Positions 34,301-44,300 of a stretch of DNA of 64,000 bases are shown here, one piece after another. The notes under the pieces are model-generated. The model made no database searches, was not told where the DNA came from, and was given only the letters and a program-made list of their open reading frames with translations. How positions within the stretch are numbered: position 1 is the stretch's first letter; every line of letters starts with the position of its first letter. Location of the stretch: positions 8,462,023 to 8,526,022 of the forward strand of contig JANVCC010000040.1 in NCBI GenBank assembly GCA_025345505.1, in the 5' to 3' direction. The position numbers and the translations under genes are program-made. This stretch comes from Todiramphus chloris collaris (lineage: Eukaryota > Chordata > Aves > Coraciiformes > Alcedinidae).

Positions 34301-37300
34301 CCTGATGTCTTCAAAGCTGGTGGATCCAGGGATGAACCAAAGCTATTGAACCCACCTGTGCTCTTGTCCCACTGCACGTAAGGTCCCTGAGCTGCCTGTG
34401 TTCTTGCTGTGCAAGGGAGACTGCTGCAGAGAACACAGAGGTGAGTGCCTGAGTTTCACACACCTTGTCTGATCTCTAGTGCTGTGACGGCTGCTTCCAG
34501 CCCGTGTCCCAGGCAGGGGGCCTCATGCACAGGAATAACAGCACACAGTCCTCCAGGCTACAAATGACTGCACTTCATCACCTTGCATCTGTGCCACAGT
34601 GAATTCTGGCTGAAAAACTGTCTTGTCCTGGTTCAACTCCACTGACACTGCTCATGCTGGGCACTCATTTGTACAGAGCTGCTGCTGCCCAGCCTGCCCC
34701 TGCTCCCGTGTGCCGAGCCACCAGCACCCGGGACAAGCAGTGCCACAGCTTCGAGTGGAGAAAAGTCAGTGAGTGAAATCTGAACTTGTACAATTAAACA
34801 AGAAACCCAGGATCCTGCTGGAGAATGTTTGCTTGATGGCAGTATTATTTAAAGTGCTCTCATCTCTGGTTTCCCTGACATGCCAGGGGATGTTTTTAGC
34901 TCTCTTGCCTCCTGACAGAGGAGCACTTGCTCTCAGTCCTATGTCTAGGCCAGGCTTTATCTCTGATCTCTTCACCAGAGAAACTGGGGCATCTGTTGGC
35001 ATCTTAAAGTCTGACTATACTAATGGCTTTGGTTCCACCAGTGGAGCTCATGGTAATTATACAAAGCTGCTGGAACTCAAAGTGCATCATATAACCAAGT
35101 CTCAAAGACCTGCAGTAGTCATCCCATCACACATGCTGCAATATCACCATGAACATCAAAACAGAGACCTACCCATTGCACTGTAAAACATGGTAAAAAA
35201 CCCCCTACTCCAGCCTCAGAGCTTTTACACAAAGCACAAACCACGCATACAAAGTGCAAATAATCAGGATATCACTGAACACTGAAGTTCAGAAGCGTGT
35301 TTGTAGAACTAATGTGTAGACTATGAAGCAGTTACAAATGCCAATTCCCAAACCAAACATTATTCAAGTTGCCTAAATTAAACCGGCAGTGTACAGTCAA
35401 AGGAAGCCTTTTACAGGGCAATAATGTTACTAAACCCAAGCCGTTTCATAGAAAATTGAGCGGGGGGCAAAATTGTTACATAAAATTAAATAACTTGCAC
35501 AGGGGTTCCTTGAATGAAAAATAAACATACACCTGGTCTAATGGTTATTTTCAGTCTCTAGGAAGCATCAAGACTGGACTGGTTAAGCTGTCAGACACCT
35601 CCTGTGACAGTGACACGTGCCATACCCTGTGTCCAAGGAAAGAAAAGGTTAGTTTAAATGTGTGCCGTGGCATTTGGGCTTCCACAAAGTACCGTGTGCC
35701 TGGTTTATGCCGAGCGGTGAGCTCTTCAGCGCTGGGCAGCCCACACGTGGTCTGACAGTGGGCTGTACAGACAAAGCCCCTCCAGGAAACACGATCAGTC
35801 TAATTTTAACTACATGGACAGCATCTGATATGGAAGCAGCTGGTGTCACACAAATCTGCGGGCCTGTCAGGCAACCCGAGTACCTCGCTAAAGCAAATCT
35901 GTTCATTTCCACCCAAAGGCAATCTAGAAAGCCAGGCCCAATTTTAGCTGGCACTTGACTCTATATAAATCAGAGCTGTAGCTTTGTAACCATAGATGTG
36001 CAGCGCACAAACTCTTAGATTTTGATGCCATTTCATTAGAAAAGTGAGACATGACTTAGTCATTTTTCTCACCCTGTATTGCGTTTCATGCTAGTACATA
36101 CCTATTTCTGTTTACAACTGGTGGAAAGGTTTTCTGACCATACTTGCTCTGTTCCCCTCTTGTGGAAAGGTTTTCTACAGTGACAAGTTTACCTAGTGAA
36201 AGCCAGCAGTGGTCTGAGCCTAAGCTGCTGGTGGTCTCTTGATCTACTAGATGTCAAGAGTATATCTAGGCAGTGATCTCAGTGGGTGCTCGGATTGCTG
36301 TCTTTTTGGCAGCTGAGACACAAACTTCCTAGGTAGAAAAACCCTAAAAATACAGCAGGGCTTAAATTTTCTGTCTAGTAGAGAGTGACAGAGATAATAC
36401 AGCTGCTAAACTCCAGCTCAAGTGTCCTATAAGCGGCTATGTTGCTTAATTACTGAAAAGTCTCAGGAAAACAAAAATGCCTCATCTAGTGAGTACCCAG
36501 CTGCTATGGAAACACTTCACCCACCAGCATTCAGCATCGACCGTGGCAGTGTCCGGATGGCTGTGAACTCCAGACAGTGCTGCAACCAGAGCCTGCAGCA
36601 GCCCTGGCAGTCAGCGAGGGGTTGTCTCCTGGCAGACACAGCCTTTGGAAATCAGGAAATGATAATATGAAGGCATGTGTGTGGTGCAAGGCACAGGAGA
36701 GACAGGGCTTTGTCTCTGCCTGCCCTCCCTGCCAAAAAAAAAAAGTTTGCTTCTCTTCAGAGAGCCAGGCAGTAACTGCATTTAAAACATTATAGGTTAA
36801 ATAAGCAATGGAAGTAGAGGTGAGTTACAGTTTTTGAGGCAAGTGGACAAAGTTCTTCTTTTGGGCAGTGAAGACGTACCACTGAATTTTCTTGGTACCT
36901 TTTGCAACAACAGCTGGGCATTTCTCTAGGAGATAACACCATGTTATGGACAGAGCTCTTGCGTACCCCAAATCTACTAATTAATACAACTGAAAAGCAA
37001 AATATGAAAAGGATGAGTTTATATCCAGGCAATACAGGGAGTAAAGTTCCTTTCAAGAGGCAGGTCCTGCCCTCAGGTTTGCCTCACTCCCTGGTCTGCT
37101 GAGGAGATTCTTGATTGTTTTGTCATTTGAAGCTAGGAGGCCCCAAACCCCCATCTACACCTGCCCCTTTTTTTCACTATGCTCTGGGTTATGCCTACAG
37201 ATAATATGTGGGATGTTTATTGTGCCATAGGGCCAAGGCTGTGGGTCCTGCATTGCTGTGGTAGGAGAAGCAATTAGTGCCCCAGCTCTGCCCATTGCTG

Positions 37301-38362
37301 GAGGTTACCCTCTGCTGCTGCCCTGTCTCAGGGGACACAAACAAGTTCTCCTGTCTCCTTGGCTACTGCAGAGGAATATCCAGGTAATGCGTTTTCGTGG
37401 CACACGATGGTAGCTTGGAGTTAGTTTTCTGGACAGTGAACTACAAATGATGTGATGTTAAAGAATCAGAGCAGTCTGTGCTGCTGAACGGTGGAGCAGG
37501 GTGAAAGACTAAAAATCCCACACATGCAGTTCTGGTTACCTCTATTATATACAGTTCCCAGTGCTATGAAGAGACTCTCACTGAGATGGTGCATTGTATT
37601 TTCTGGCCACTTTCTTCCCTGTAGCCTCTCTATCCCTCTTCTTTCTAACCTGCCTGTGAGCCATGTTTAGGAGGTGGCTGTGGAGACCAGCTGATGCTGT
37701 GCTGTACCTCAGCAGCTCTGCTGAGTGTCTTGTAGATCTCTTCTCTCAGACCAAGAAACTAAATGAAGTACTGGTGGATTGGCTGCTTGCAAAGTACCTC
37801 ATTAATGAAGTGATACGTTCAAGGGAGCAGAGCTCATCATGACTTCCCCCCTGGTACATGCACTGTGGAGCTGGCATGCCCTCTGGTTGGCAGTGGAGTG
37901 TCCTCTCTTGCTTTGGAAACTAGTCTTCCTGGGTTTCCTGGGTGCAAAGGTAAGAGATGCTCATGCAGGCAGGAGGACTGATTCCACCATGCTGTGGTGT
38001 TGGAGCTCCTGGTTTGCTGGGATGCTCAAATGACCGCCCTTGATGAGCCTCCAGGTAAGAGCAGAGTTCAGTGTGCCAAAAAGGGAGATGCTGCTACCTG
38101 AAATTGGAAATAATATCCCTGCCTCCTCACCCCCTGATAAGCTCTCATACAACCTGAAAACATGATTAGTATGCTAGAAATTAAAGTGTTACTCACCTAA
38201 GCCATCAGTTTGATTTTGGAGCTCTTGCTGCCAGTGGCTTGAGTCAGTGCTGAGTCTTGAAGTGGAAAGTCTCCTCTCCACCAACTCCCCTCTGAGGACT
38301 GAAGTCTGTCTGGGGTGGGTTACTTTTCTGATGTTCAGATCCCTGCTTGTGAGTGATGGCAT
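4139..38362 (-). CDS. MYOT: Myotilin, long palladin-like form (sixteen coding exons)
   Basis: Myotilin is a Z-disc scaffold that binds alpha-actinin, filamin C and F-actin, and uses its C-terminal tail to bind PDZ proteins of the ZASP/enigma family. Coding exons in transcript order: 38362-38197, 26637-26273 (3' end uncertain), 25288-25226, 24670-24529, 23850-23827, 22336-22217, 21613-21373, 15480-14878, 12741-12591, 10177-10076, 8017-7968, 7411-7279, 6202-5995, 5535-5370, 4880-4747, 4311-4139. Acceptors are AG throughout and all donors are GT except the uncertain one of exon 2. Phases match at all fifteen junctions, giving 946 residues, or 849 if exon 2 ends at its GTAAGT donor (26564). From the Met at 15264-15266 the protein is 501 residues, against 498 in human. 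Domains in order: unique N-terminus, palladin-type Ig, Ser/Pro-rich region, short coiled coil, Ig, Ig, tail ESDEL. Relative to palladin it has Ig2, Ig4 and Ig5 equivalents and lacks Ig1 and Ig3. The core is near certain; the upstream extension is inferred from frame, splice sites and palladin likeness. Confidence 0.85.
4747..4880 (-). CDS. MYOT: MYOT exon 15, end of the second conventional Ig domain
   Basis: The exon is 134 bases, phase 2 to 1, with acceptor cttcatttttcag and donor GTAAGT. It encodes [20 protein letters not shown], then [21 protein letters not shown], the F-G strands and conserved terminus of the domain. Confidence 0.93.
5370..5535 (-). CDS. MYOT: MYOT exon 14, start of the second conventional Ig domain
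   Basis: The exon is 166 bases, phase 1 to 2, with acceptor cctctttaatttag and donor GTATCC. It encodes [19 protein letters not shown], the B-strand Cys in [10 protein letters not shown], and [16 protein letters not shown]. Confidence 0.92.
5995..6202 (-). CDS. MYOT: MYOT exon 13, rest of the first conventional Ig domain
   Basis: The exon is 208 bases, phase 0 to 1, with acceptor tcttcttcacag and donor GTAAGA. It encodes [16 protein letters not shown] with the core Trp, [16 protein letters not shown], and the F-strand motif [19 protein letters not shown]. This completes an I-set domain used for actin binding and dimerisation in myotilin. Confidence 0.93.
7279..7411 (-). CDS. MYOT: MYOT exon 12, start of the first conventional Ig domain
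   Basis: The exon is 133 bases, phase 2 to 0, with donor GTAATT. It encodes an Arg/Ser-rich stretch ([13 protein letters not shown]), then [17 protein letters not shown] and the A-B strands with [11 protein letters not shown]. Confidence 0.9.
7968..8017 (-). CDS. MYOT: MYOT exon 11, short linker
   Basis: The exon is 50 bases, phase 0 to 2, with a pyrimidine-rich acceptor and GTAATG donor. It encodes [16 protein letters not shown], matching the human myotilin linker before the Ig domains. Confidence 0.85.
10076..10177 (-). CDS. MYOT: MYOT exon 10, [15 protein letters not shown] segment
   Basis: The exon is 102 bases, phase 0 to 0, with an AG acceptor (ctgctttaag) and GTAAAT donor. [15 protein letters not shown] is one of the most conserved linear motifs of the palladin/myotilin family. 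In palladin an extra Ig domain follows it; here the next exon is short and non-Ig. Confidence 0.9.
12591..12741 (-). CDS. MYOT: MYOT exon 9, coiled-coil segment
   Basis: The exon is 151 bases, phase 2 to 0, with an AG acceptor and GTAAGG donor. The central part, [20 protein letters not shown], is the short predicted coiled coil shared by myotilin and palladin. Confidence 0.9.
12742..14877 (-). other. MYOT: MYOT intron between exons 8 and 9
   Basis: This is 2.1 kb of non-coding sequence. The open frames around 13.7-14.3 kb overlap on both strands, match nothing recognisable and lack splice signals. No repeat is recognised. Confidence 0.6.
14878..15480 (-). CDS. MYOT: MYOT exon 8, conventional start and Ser-rich region
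   Basis: The acceptor (attgtcttccttaag) and donor (GTAAGT) enclose 603 bases, phase 2 in and out. The first 71 codons are open and lie before the Met (15264-15266) of [10 protein letters not shown], the start of mammalian myotilin. After it come the PPGP segment, a KQSS(I/L)IIQPR-like stretch, the Ser-rich block ([15 protein letters not shown]) where dominant human myotilin mutations (S55, T57, S60) cluster, and the conserved [17 protein letters not shown]. Transcripts starting here would make the 501-residue form; transcripts spliced from exon 7 read through. Confidence 0.92.
15481..21372 (-). other. MYOT: MYOT intron between exons 7 and 8
   Basis: This is 5.9 kb of intron containing the CpG island at 17.1-17.8 kb. 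Outside the island I see only A/T-rich unique sequence and short open frames without support. Confidence 0.6.
17100..17800. promoter_or_regulatory. MYOT: CpG island inside MYOT, candidate internal promoter
   Basis: GC content and CpG density rise sharply, most strongly at 17500-17720, in an otherwise A/T-rich intron. The island lies 1.6-2.3 kb upstream of exon 8, which holds the conventional MYOT start codon. On the minus strand a good donor (CTGTAG then GTAAGG, 17212-17217) follows the island and could end a non-coding first exon spliced to exon 8. That would make the 501-residue form without the extra Ig. Promoter activity and direction are inference, and a plus-strand transcript is equally possible. 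Confidence 0.5.
21373..21613 (-). CDS. MYOT: MYOT exon 7 of the long form, linker
   Basis: The acceptor (acaattctacttctag) and donor (GTAAGA) enclose 241 bases, phase 1 to 2. The 80-residue translation is hydrophilic and low in order ([34 protein letters not shown]), as expected for the disordered linker of this family. The phase matches both neighbours, and the reading is open only in the frame that continues into the conventional MYOT exon. No domain is recognised. Confidence 0.7.
22217..22336 (-). CDS. MYOT: MYOT exon 6 of the long form, second half of the palladin-type Ig
   Basis: The acceptor (tttgttatttcag) and donor (GTAAGA) enclose 120 bases, phase 1 to 1. It reads [18 protein letters not shown], then [15 protein letters not shown], the canonical F-strand D-x-G-x-x-x-C motif and G strand of an I-set domain. 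Together with exons 3-5 it completes one full Ig fold. A CR1 fragment sits in the intron between this exon and the microexon. Confidence 0.8.
22505..23625 (-). mobile_element. CR1 LINE fragment, reverse transcriptase, in a MYOT intron
   Basis: Minus-strand frames at 23601-23206 and 23041-22490 encode CR1 ORF2 reverse transcriptase: [39 protein letters not shown], the catalytic FADDTKLGG, and the C-terminal [15 protein letters not shown] and [15 protein letters not shown]. It is truncated at the 5' end and lacks the usual 3' tail. The frame is broken near 23041-23206, where short local duplications (ccacatcaata; tattgaatatattga) are visible. It is a dead copy lying between MYOT exons 5 and 6 of the long form, in gene orientation. 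Confidence 0.92.
23827..23850 (-). CDS. MYOT: MYOT exon 5 of the long form, 24-nt microexon
   Basis: The tract ctcttattttaagcag and donor GTAAGT flank exactly 24 bases, phase 1 to 1. With the split codons from both neighbours it encodes KACSSAVPE between RILRK and EVCTLVI. In palladin and myopalladin a segment of the same length (recalled consensus around RSTAEP) occupies this position of the same Ig domain. The neighbouring exons would also join in frame without it, so alternative inclusion is possible. Confidence 0.7.
24139..24235. repeat. A/T-rich (TA)n-like low-complexity tract
   Basis: Nearly pure A and T with TATATA and TTTATT runs. It lies in the intron between MYOT exons 4 and 5. No function is inferred. 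Confidence 0.8.
24529..24670 (-). CDS. MYOT: MYOT exon 4 of the long form, first half of the palladin-type Ig
   Basis: The acceptor (cctcctccag) and donor (GTAGGT) enclose 142 bases, phase 0 to 1. The translation holds the B-strand Cys in [14 protein letters not shown], the core Trp in LQVHWYRE, and [10 protein letters not shown]. This closely resembles the second N-terminal Ig of palladin and myopalladin rather than either classical myotilin Ig. The exon is short, so it is easily missed by open-frame searches. Confidence 0.8.
25226..25288 (-). CDS. MYOT: MYOT exon 3 of the long form, start of the extra Ig domain
   Basis: A poly-T acceptor (ttttttttgctatacag) and a GTAAAG donor enclose 63 bases, phase 0 on both sides, 21 codons ending GSTPVFTK. 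The PVFTK strand is how I-set Ig domains of the palladin family begin, and the next exon continues it directly. The first codon happens to be ATG, so it could also act as a start. Confidence 0.75.
26273..26637 (-). CDS. MYOT: MYOT exon 2 of the long form, palladin-like linker
   Basis: The acceptor is strong (tttgtctctccag). The frame reads [13 protein letters not shown] and, further on, [15 protein letters not shown] and TTLIQPL. These resemble the linker of palladin between its first two Ig domains (known family feature, compared from memory). The 3' end is uncertain. A good GTAAGT donor after 26564 would give a 74-base exon in the right phase but drop the palladin-like part. The frame stays open past it to a phase-0 GC-type donor (GCAAGT, 26267-26272). 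A 66-base segment (GTCAAG...CTAG, multiple of three) just before the KKKK stretch could be a tiny intron. All variants stay in frame. Confidence 0.6.
27005..27120. repeat. Possible mariner-type terminal inverted repeat and flank
   Basis: The string TATACTGGGTTGGCACAAAA at about 27010 resembles the ends of mariner-family DNA transposons (a (G)GTTGG-CA-AAA core next to TA). I do not find a matching opposite end nearby, and the adjacent 168-codon minus-strand frame (26994-27500) shows no transposase motif. It is a weak call, perhaps a short non-autonomous remnant. Confidence 0.3.
28199..28226. repeat. (TC)n microsatellite
   Basis: Fourteen uninterrupted TC units in the first MYOT intron of the long form. 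Confidence 0.95.
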
Positions 38363-38376
38363 GGCGGGAATGTCAG
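38197..38376 (-). CDS. MYOT: MYOT exon 1 of the long form (first coding exon)
   Basis: An acceptor (ttattcccatacag) precedes the exon at 38377. Fourteen bases later an ATG at 38360-38362 sits in a good start context (GCC before it). The frame runs 55 codons ([19 protein letters not shown]...) to a GTGAGT donor at 38191-38196, leaving phase 1. That phase fits the next exon at 26637 exactly. The acceptor implies at least one more upstream exon, which I could not find. The fourteen leading bases are open in the same frame, so coding could extend further. The peptide has no recognisable domain. It is supported by splice sites and frame only. Confidence 0.55.
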
Positions 38377-41300
38377 CTGTATGGGAATAAACTTCAGCAA
38401 TTTATTCTCTCCCGCCTGTTTGAAAGTCTACGGAGTGGCACCATTAGCTGGAACAAAGCCGGTCCACTGTTGTGAGATACAACAATGGCCAGATCTGCAG
38501 TTGCTTAGAATTTCTCTTGCTAGTAGTTCTGAGTGCTGGAAAGATGCCAGCTCAGGTCGATTGTGACTCTCTACACTAATAGAGAGCCAAGAAAGAGAAG
38601 TGTAGCAAAGCTTCATTAGAAGCAGGACTCTCTTATACAGATCTGGAATGTAAAGAATTTTCTATTCACTTGGGATATAAAGAAAACCTGAGTGTCTGCC
38701 CTCTCTCCGTGTTCTGAGGAATGCAGGGCGATAGCTTGGGTTCAGTGGAGCCAAAATATGTCTTGCTGACTTGAACAGTTTCACATCAGCACCCTCCAGA
38801 CTTCGTGGAAGGGCTGTGTAAAGCTCCTGGGACCTGAAGTACTGTAGTGATGATGGCAGAAGCCCAGTGCCAGTATGCCGTGAAATGGCAAGCAAGGGGA
38901 GTTGTTCAGTGAGGCCCCATGTAGGGGAGGAGCTGGAGCGAGGGCATTTCTGAAGTTCAGGGTTGTGTCTGTGCCCACCGTTACTGCAGCAAATTAAGGT
39001 GTAAATCCCTGTGCTCTAAAACTCTAGTTAGCAATTCGTTTAGGGGAGCTGCTTTGTGTGGATGCATAAAGGGTAGGGTGGATCCCCAGGAAAAGCTGTC
39101 CATCTCTCTGAAAGTGTCTGTAAACAAAGATGGTCTTGCCTTCTATCGCAGCAGTGCACTTCCATGGCTAAAGGCTGAGGAGTGTTAGTTCAGTCCTGGC
39201 ATTGCCAGGCTTCCTCAGTTTTGTGACTGTGAAAATAACCCAGCTGCTTTGCAAAGCCCTGCCCAGCAGTCTAAGGTATGCTGACTTCTTCAGCTTCTGT
39301 GGGGCTCTGGAGGTCTTCCCCACACTCCCAGTTTGAAAATACGAATTGCTGCTGAGTTTCCTGCAAACACAATCTCCTAAACTTTTCCAGTTATCTGTTT
39401 GCTTCGTTGATGCTAAGTCCCAGAAACTGCGTAAGTGTACAGATTACTTTTGGCTAAAGCATCTCTCCTGGCGTTGTTGTTAATGGCTGTGCCATTTTTT
39501 TGTGTCACTGCAAATTGTATCAAGGCCATCTGGGCCTGAGGACAGGTGGAGCCTGCCCTCCAGCTTGGACTATGGTTTAGGGATGCTCTGGAAGCTGCAA
39601 CTGCTTTCTTTGGCTGTCTTTTGCCTCTCTGGTTCTTGTCTGTGCCTGAAGACCTCTGAGGAAGGCATCTTGAGCTCCAGAAACGCTGCTCTGCCCCTCC
39701 CGTAGGCAAGCGACTCTGCCCCAAGTCAATGGGATTTACTTGGATCCTCCAGCTAGACAATCTAGCCTGAGGAATTTAAACTATTGTTCACCTCTTGATG
39801 GCGTAATTATCAGATGAACTTTTGACGCTGGCTGGAGCACAGGGGTGGTGGGAAGAGACTCGCTATTCCAGCCATCTTAAACCCTTCCCAAAATGGAAGA
39901 GCAGCTGGCGCAAAGGCCACAAATGCTGGGGCCCTTCTTCCTGAAGTGCTTTGTCAGGGGCTCTGAAGTGACATTTCAATTTATACCACATCAAACTCTG
40001 AGACAGATGAGTACCAATTGTTTTTTTTTGGTTTGGGTTTTTTTTTTTTCCAGAAGGGAATTCTTAGTGGAGGAATGCAGGTAACAAATGGTCTTGGTGT
40101 GAAAATGAATGGATCTGCCCTGTGAAGAAACTAGGCATCTTCACTGGCAAGTTTTTGTCTAGGGTAGTTTTGACAGTAAGGATTTAATTAACTTTTATGG
40201 TTGGGTTCAGAGTTCAGGCAGAAATTTCTCACTTCTGTGGGGAGATCCAGCACATCTTCCTACTCCTGTGTGAAGAAGCTGAGCGTAAGCTGGTGTTCTT
40301 GTCACAAGCGAGCTTGGGATAGGCAGGGAGCTTGGCAGTGCTATGAATTTTGGGAGATAGAGGAACTCCAGGTAGCCTGTCAGGCCCCAGCTTGTATTTC
40401 CCAAGGAGTGCTTTATGTCCCATGGTCAGAGGCTGGTTGAGGCTAGCTGTTGGAAGAGAGGATGCTGTGCAAGGACAGTCTTCTGCATCTGGTGTGGTAC
40501 ACATTTGGAGGTGGCGGGGACCATTTCTGGTAACAGTCAGGGCTCTTCCTCCAAGAGATCTTCAGTGAAGTGTCATGAACATGATTGCAACTTAAAAGTA
40601 ATGATCTGTGCACAAACGAGGAAAGGCTTGAGGAGGTTGAAGACACACAGAGGTGTCACTGCCAGAAGGTGTCACAGCCTGCCTGGGGTCCAAAGGCAGT
40701 GGAGGAGCTGTGAGTGTTTGTACTGGGAGGGTCCGCAAGCCATCCCTCCTGTCTTCTCACCACTGAGCTGTCCAGGTGGGTGGCAAACACTGAGAGACTC
40801 AGCCACGTCTGGCTGATTACACTTAGTCAAACCTGTCTGAAACTGGACTTGCCAGTAAACTCAGCCAAGTCTGACTGATTGAACATCATGAGGCCTGTGT
40901 GAGACCAGGTAACTTTATCTTTGGGCTGCCTCCATCTTTGACAGCACACCGCTCCAAACCCAAATTTGCACTGGTGTAGTTCCTCTGGCGTAAAGGAGAA
41001 TATGGGTTTGTGGGGGCTGTGGCTGCACAACAGGCCACGTTTCACCTTTCTCCTGCTATTAGTAGTTGTTCCACCGAAGATCTGATGCTCTCACAGTAGG
41101 CAGATCAGTAGTTTTAGCCGAGGTGCTTACCACAGGTATCTTGGTGAAAATTCAGATGCTTTTCCTATTGATGTTAGGCAAAATACTCTATTAAATTATG
41201 CTGGCATGTATTTGTAGACTTCAAGGGGTTTGAGTGTGGTGGAAAAGGATTGTAGATGAGTAATTTGGAACTGTTATTACATAACAAAAGTGGCATTTCT

Positions 41301-44300
41301 GACGGATGTCCTCCAACATCTGTTGATATTAACTTCTGAAACTAGCGTAGCAGAGGTACCTGCTTGCTCTTCACACGCTGAATCCCAGGAACAGGGTTTT
41401 AATGGGGAAAATGACTGCTCTCAAATTAAAGTTCTCTCCCAGTGCTGCAATAGAGACGTTGCTCTATGATGCCTTAAGGCATCTGCTATTGGGCGATCTT
41501 ACAGCTATGCTTTCTGGCAATGTTCCCTTGAGTTTTACTCCAGACATTTTGACATATCTAATGTATTTTCCACTGTAACTTAAACCTGTGCCAGTCTGGA
41601 CTATACAGACTTATCTATAGGCAATTTAAGGAGTGGTGAACATTGTTGGATGTTTGCCAGTGCTGGGTAGGACACTTACCCTGTTATCTATAGAGACAGT
41701 GTACTGATGTGCCCCCAAGCTGGATCCTAACAAACCTCTGCAGGCTGCATCATGATACAGCTCCACAAAATATGTCAAAGTTTTATCTGATTTTCTCCCC
41801 GTGGATGCGGGTCTAGATTTTATCCAGCTAGAGCCAAGATATTTCCAGAGAGGGATGTTTTATCCCAGTCTTTCCCTAAGCAACCTACTTTCTAGAACAG
41901 AAAAGATTGCATTCCTCATGATCTGTCATTCCATTTCCCATCGTGACAGTGGCTCTTACAATTGGCTTTTCCCTTTGGTGCTTGGGAGACAGAGTCAATT
42001 TATTGAGGTAGAGAAAATGGCTAAAATCAGAGACTTTTCCTTTTGGCGTGCTTCAGCCCGAGATGGACAGAACAAATGCAGCGTGTGGATCTCCTGCACT
42101 TCGCTCGCACCGCCCAGGCTTTCTGTTTTTAGCTCTGGCAGAAGTTCCCTCTGCATGTTCAGGATGCCATCCCAACAGCTGCAGCTCTTCTGATGGCCAC
42201 ACGAGCACCTCTGGCCCTCAAGTTTGCAAGTTGCAATGCCCCTAAGCAAGGACATTTTAAAATTACACTGCCTGTGCTCTGCCAGAAATATTCTACCTGC
42301 CTTCTGTGTATGGCATGGCAGCTTTTATTGCTGTTCAGTGACTGCTCTGGGTAGGAAGAGGTATGGTATCTGGTGTGAAACCTGTTTCCTGGTTGGACAG
42401 CAAGCTTAAGTGCTTAAGTTGATATAAATAATTCTCCAGAAGGACAGTGGAAATTACTCTTGTACAAAACAATTGAATTGGGCCCCAGCAAAATAATGTC
42501 TTGTCAAACTCACACCAGTATCTTGTGAACTGCAGTCTCTGCATCAGGTCTGGATGCAAACTAAGCATCTAGAGAAAGCAGCTGGGTGAGCAGTGGTGTC
42601 TGCAGTCCCTCAGGTCACTGGCTGCAGTGGTCTCACCCCTGGCAGGGATGGGGCAGGTCCCCCGTGCCCATGCTGGGCAGACACATCCCAGCACTCAGCC
42701 TTGCTGCTGGCCAGGTGTGTTGTCACAGGGCAACCAGGACCTGCTTTCCCAGAGATGGGTCACCTCCTGCCCTGCTGAGAGGGTCCAAAAAGCAGAGGTG
42801 GCTTGGCTGGAGCATGAAGGGAGGAGGGTAGCTGAGGAAGGCTCGAGGGGAGGTGGTGTGGGAAGGTATCTCTCAACAGCAGGAAGGGTTGGGGGGTCTT
42901 GAGCCTCTGGTGGTGCCTTTGATAGGGGAGCTGCATGACAGCAGGCTGGGCTTCTGTCTGTGTTTTATATATGGAGCTGGTTCTGTGTCTTCTTAATAGT
43001 AGATAAGTTTTTAGGAAAAGCACTGGGTGCTGTTCTCCTCAGGACTGCTGGATTTATAAGCTCCAGGAGCCGTGATCCTGACTGAGAAGCTAAAAGTAAC
43101 TAAGCTAAAAGCTAAAGGTACCTTCAAGCCTAAAAGTAAGCGTCTATCTTTGTTTTCATCCTCAGGCATTGTGTTTAATTTCATGCTGCATTAAGGACTG
43201 TGTCAGCAAGGATTTGCCTGTGATATTTCCCATGTAAATAATCTTTTCTAAAACCCCATTTATCCCTAAACTGCCACAGGAGGCCCTCAGGCATCGGAAG
43301 GATTTTCATTTATGCCAGGTATTAATTTATCAAATAATTTTCTTTTGTTAACGCTGTTACTGGCTTTGCCTGTGCCCGTTTGCCAACAGCCAGCGAACAG
43401 CAGATGGCACCAGCACTCTGTGCCTGCTCAGGCAAACTGCAATGAACTTCAGCAAAACAGCTTACAACCTGTAGCTGAGCAGGTGAAATATTACTGAGAA
43501 TTTAAGCTGTAAAATTACGGCTGTAGCAGAGGTGTTTTTTTGTTGTTATTTTTTTATATAAGCACTTTATAGGCAGCTGGTGGCTGTAGTTCCTCCTGTA
43601 ATTCTCCTTCCCATCTTGGGTGCCTTGCACCAGTGGTTTGTAGCCAATCAACCAACCAAAAGATTTGAGTTCTGCTTCATGGGTGCTTCCTCCCTTTTAT
43701 ACGTTTATTTTCTGAGGCTATTTTATGGTATTTACAATAACGGTTTGATTATTTTATCAAATATTATATCAAATATTTTATTATTTTATGTGCTGATTAT
43801 TTTATCATCCTTTATCTTGCTAAGTAGTTAGAGAGTTCTAGGATGGCTGTGCTGAGGAAAGGCAAATGCTTCAGCATAATGCGGACACTTACAGCGTGGT
43901 TTGGATAACTGTTTCCTTTGAATCACTTACTAGGCAAAGTACCTGAGAAAACAGTGCTGCTGCTTGTGTAAAACCCTCCTTCAGCAGCTAATGGAAACTT
44001 CAGTCTGTGCAGTGATGGCACATGCACATTTCCATTAAAATGATTGCCAGTGGCTCTGCAATCTGGGGATCTTGGCAGGGACAGCAAGTGTTGCACAGCC
44101 ACACTTTGTGTCCCTGCTTGAGAGTGCTGGGCTGCCCCATGCTAAGAAGTCCTCAGTTCTTCACCTAAGCGGCATCAGTGCTGGCATTTCTCCATTGCAG
44201 AGCTTGGAGATAAAATGAAAATTTCAGGAGGTACAGAAAGGGAAGGGAGTTGAAAACAAAGGCAGAAAAAGGAGGATAGAAGAAAAGGACGGAAGAAATC

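Larger units (their letters stand above)
26638..38196 (-). other. MYOT: MYOT intron between exons 1 and 2 of the long form
   Basis: About 11.6 kb with no exon I can support on either strand. It contains the mariner-like end near 27.0 kb, a TC microsatellite at 28.2 kb, and a mildly GC-rich patch at 32.08-32.36 kb without splice signals. I looked for a further Ig exon with phase 1 on both sides (an equivalent of palladin Ig1) and did not find one, but a domain split over short exons could escape this reading. Confidence 0.45.

Noticed and set aside
43312-43497. 61-codon plus-strand frame with a signal-peptide-like start (MPGINLSNNFLLLTLLLALP)
   Set aside because: The hydrophobic start is suggestive, but there is no poly(A) signal, splice site or known family. 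At this length chance is the simpler explanation.
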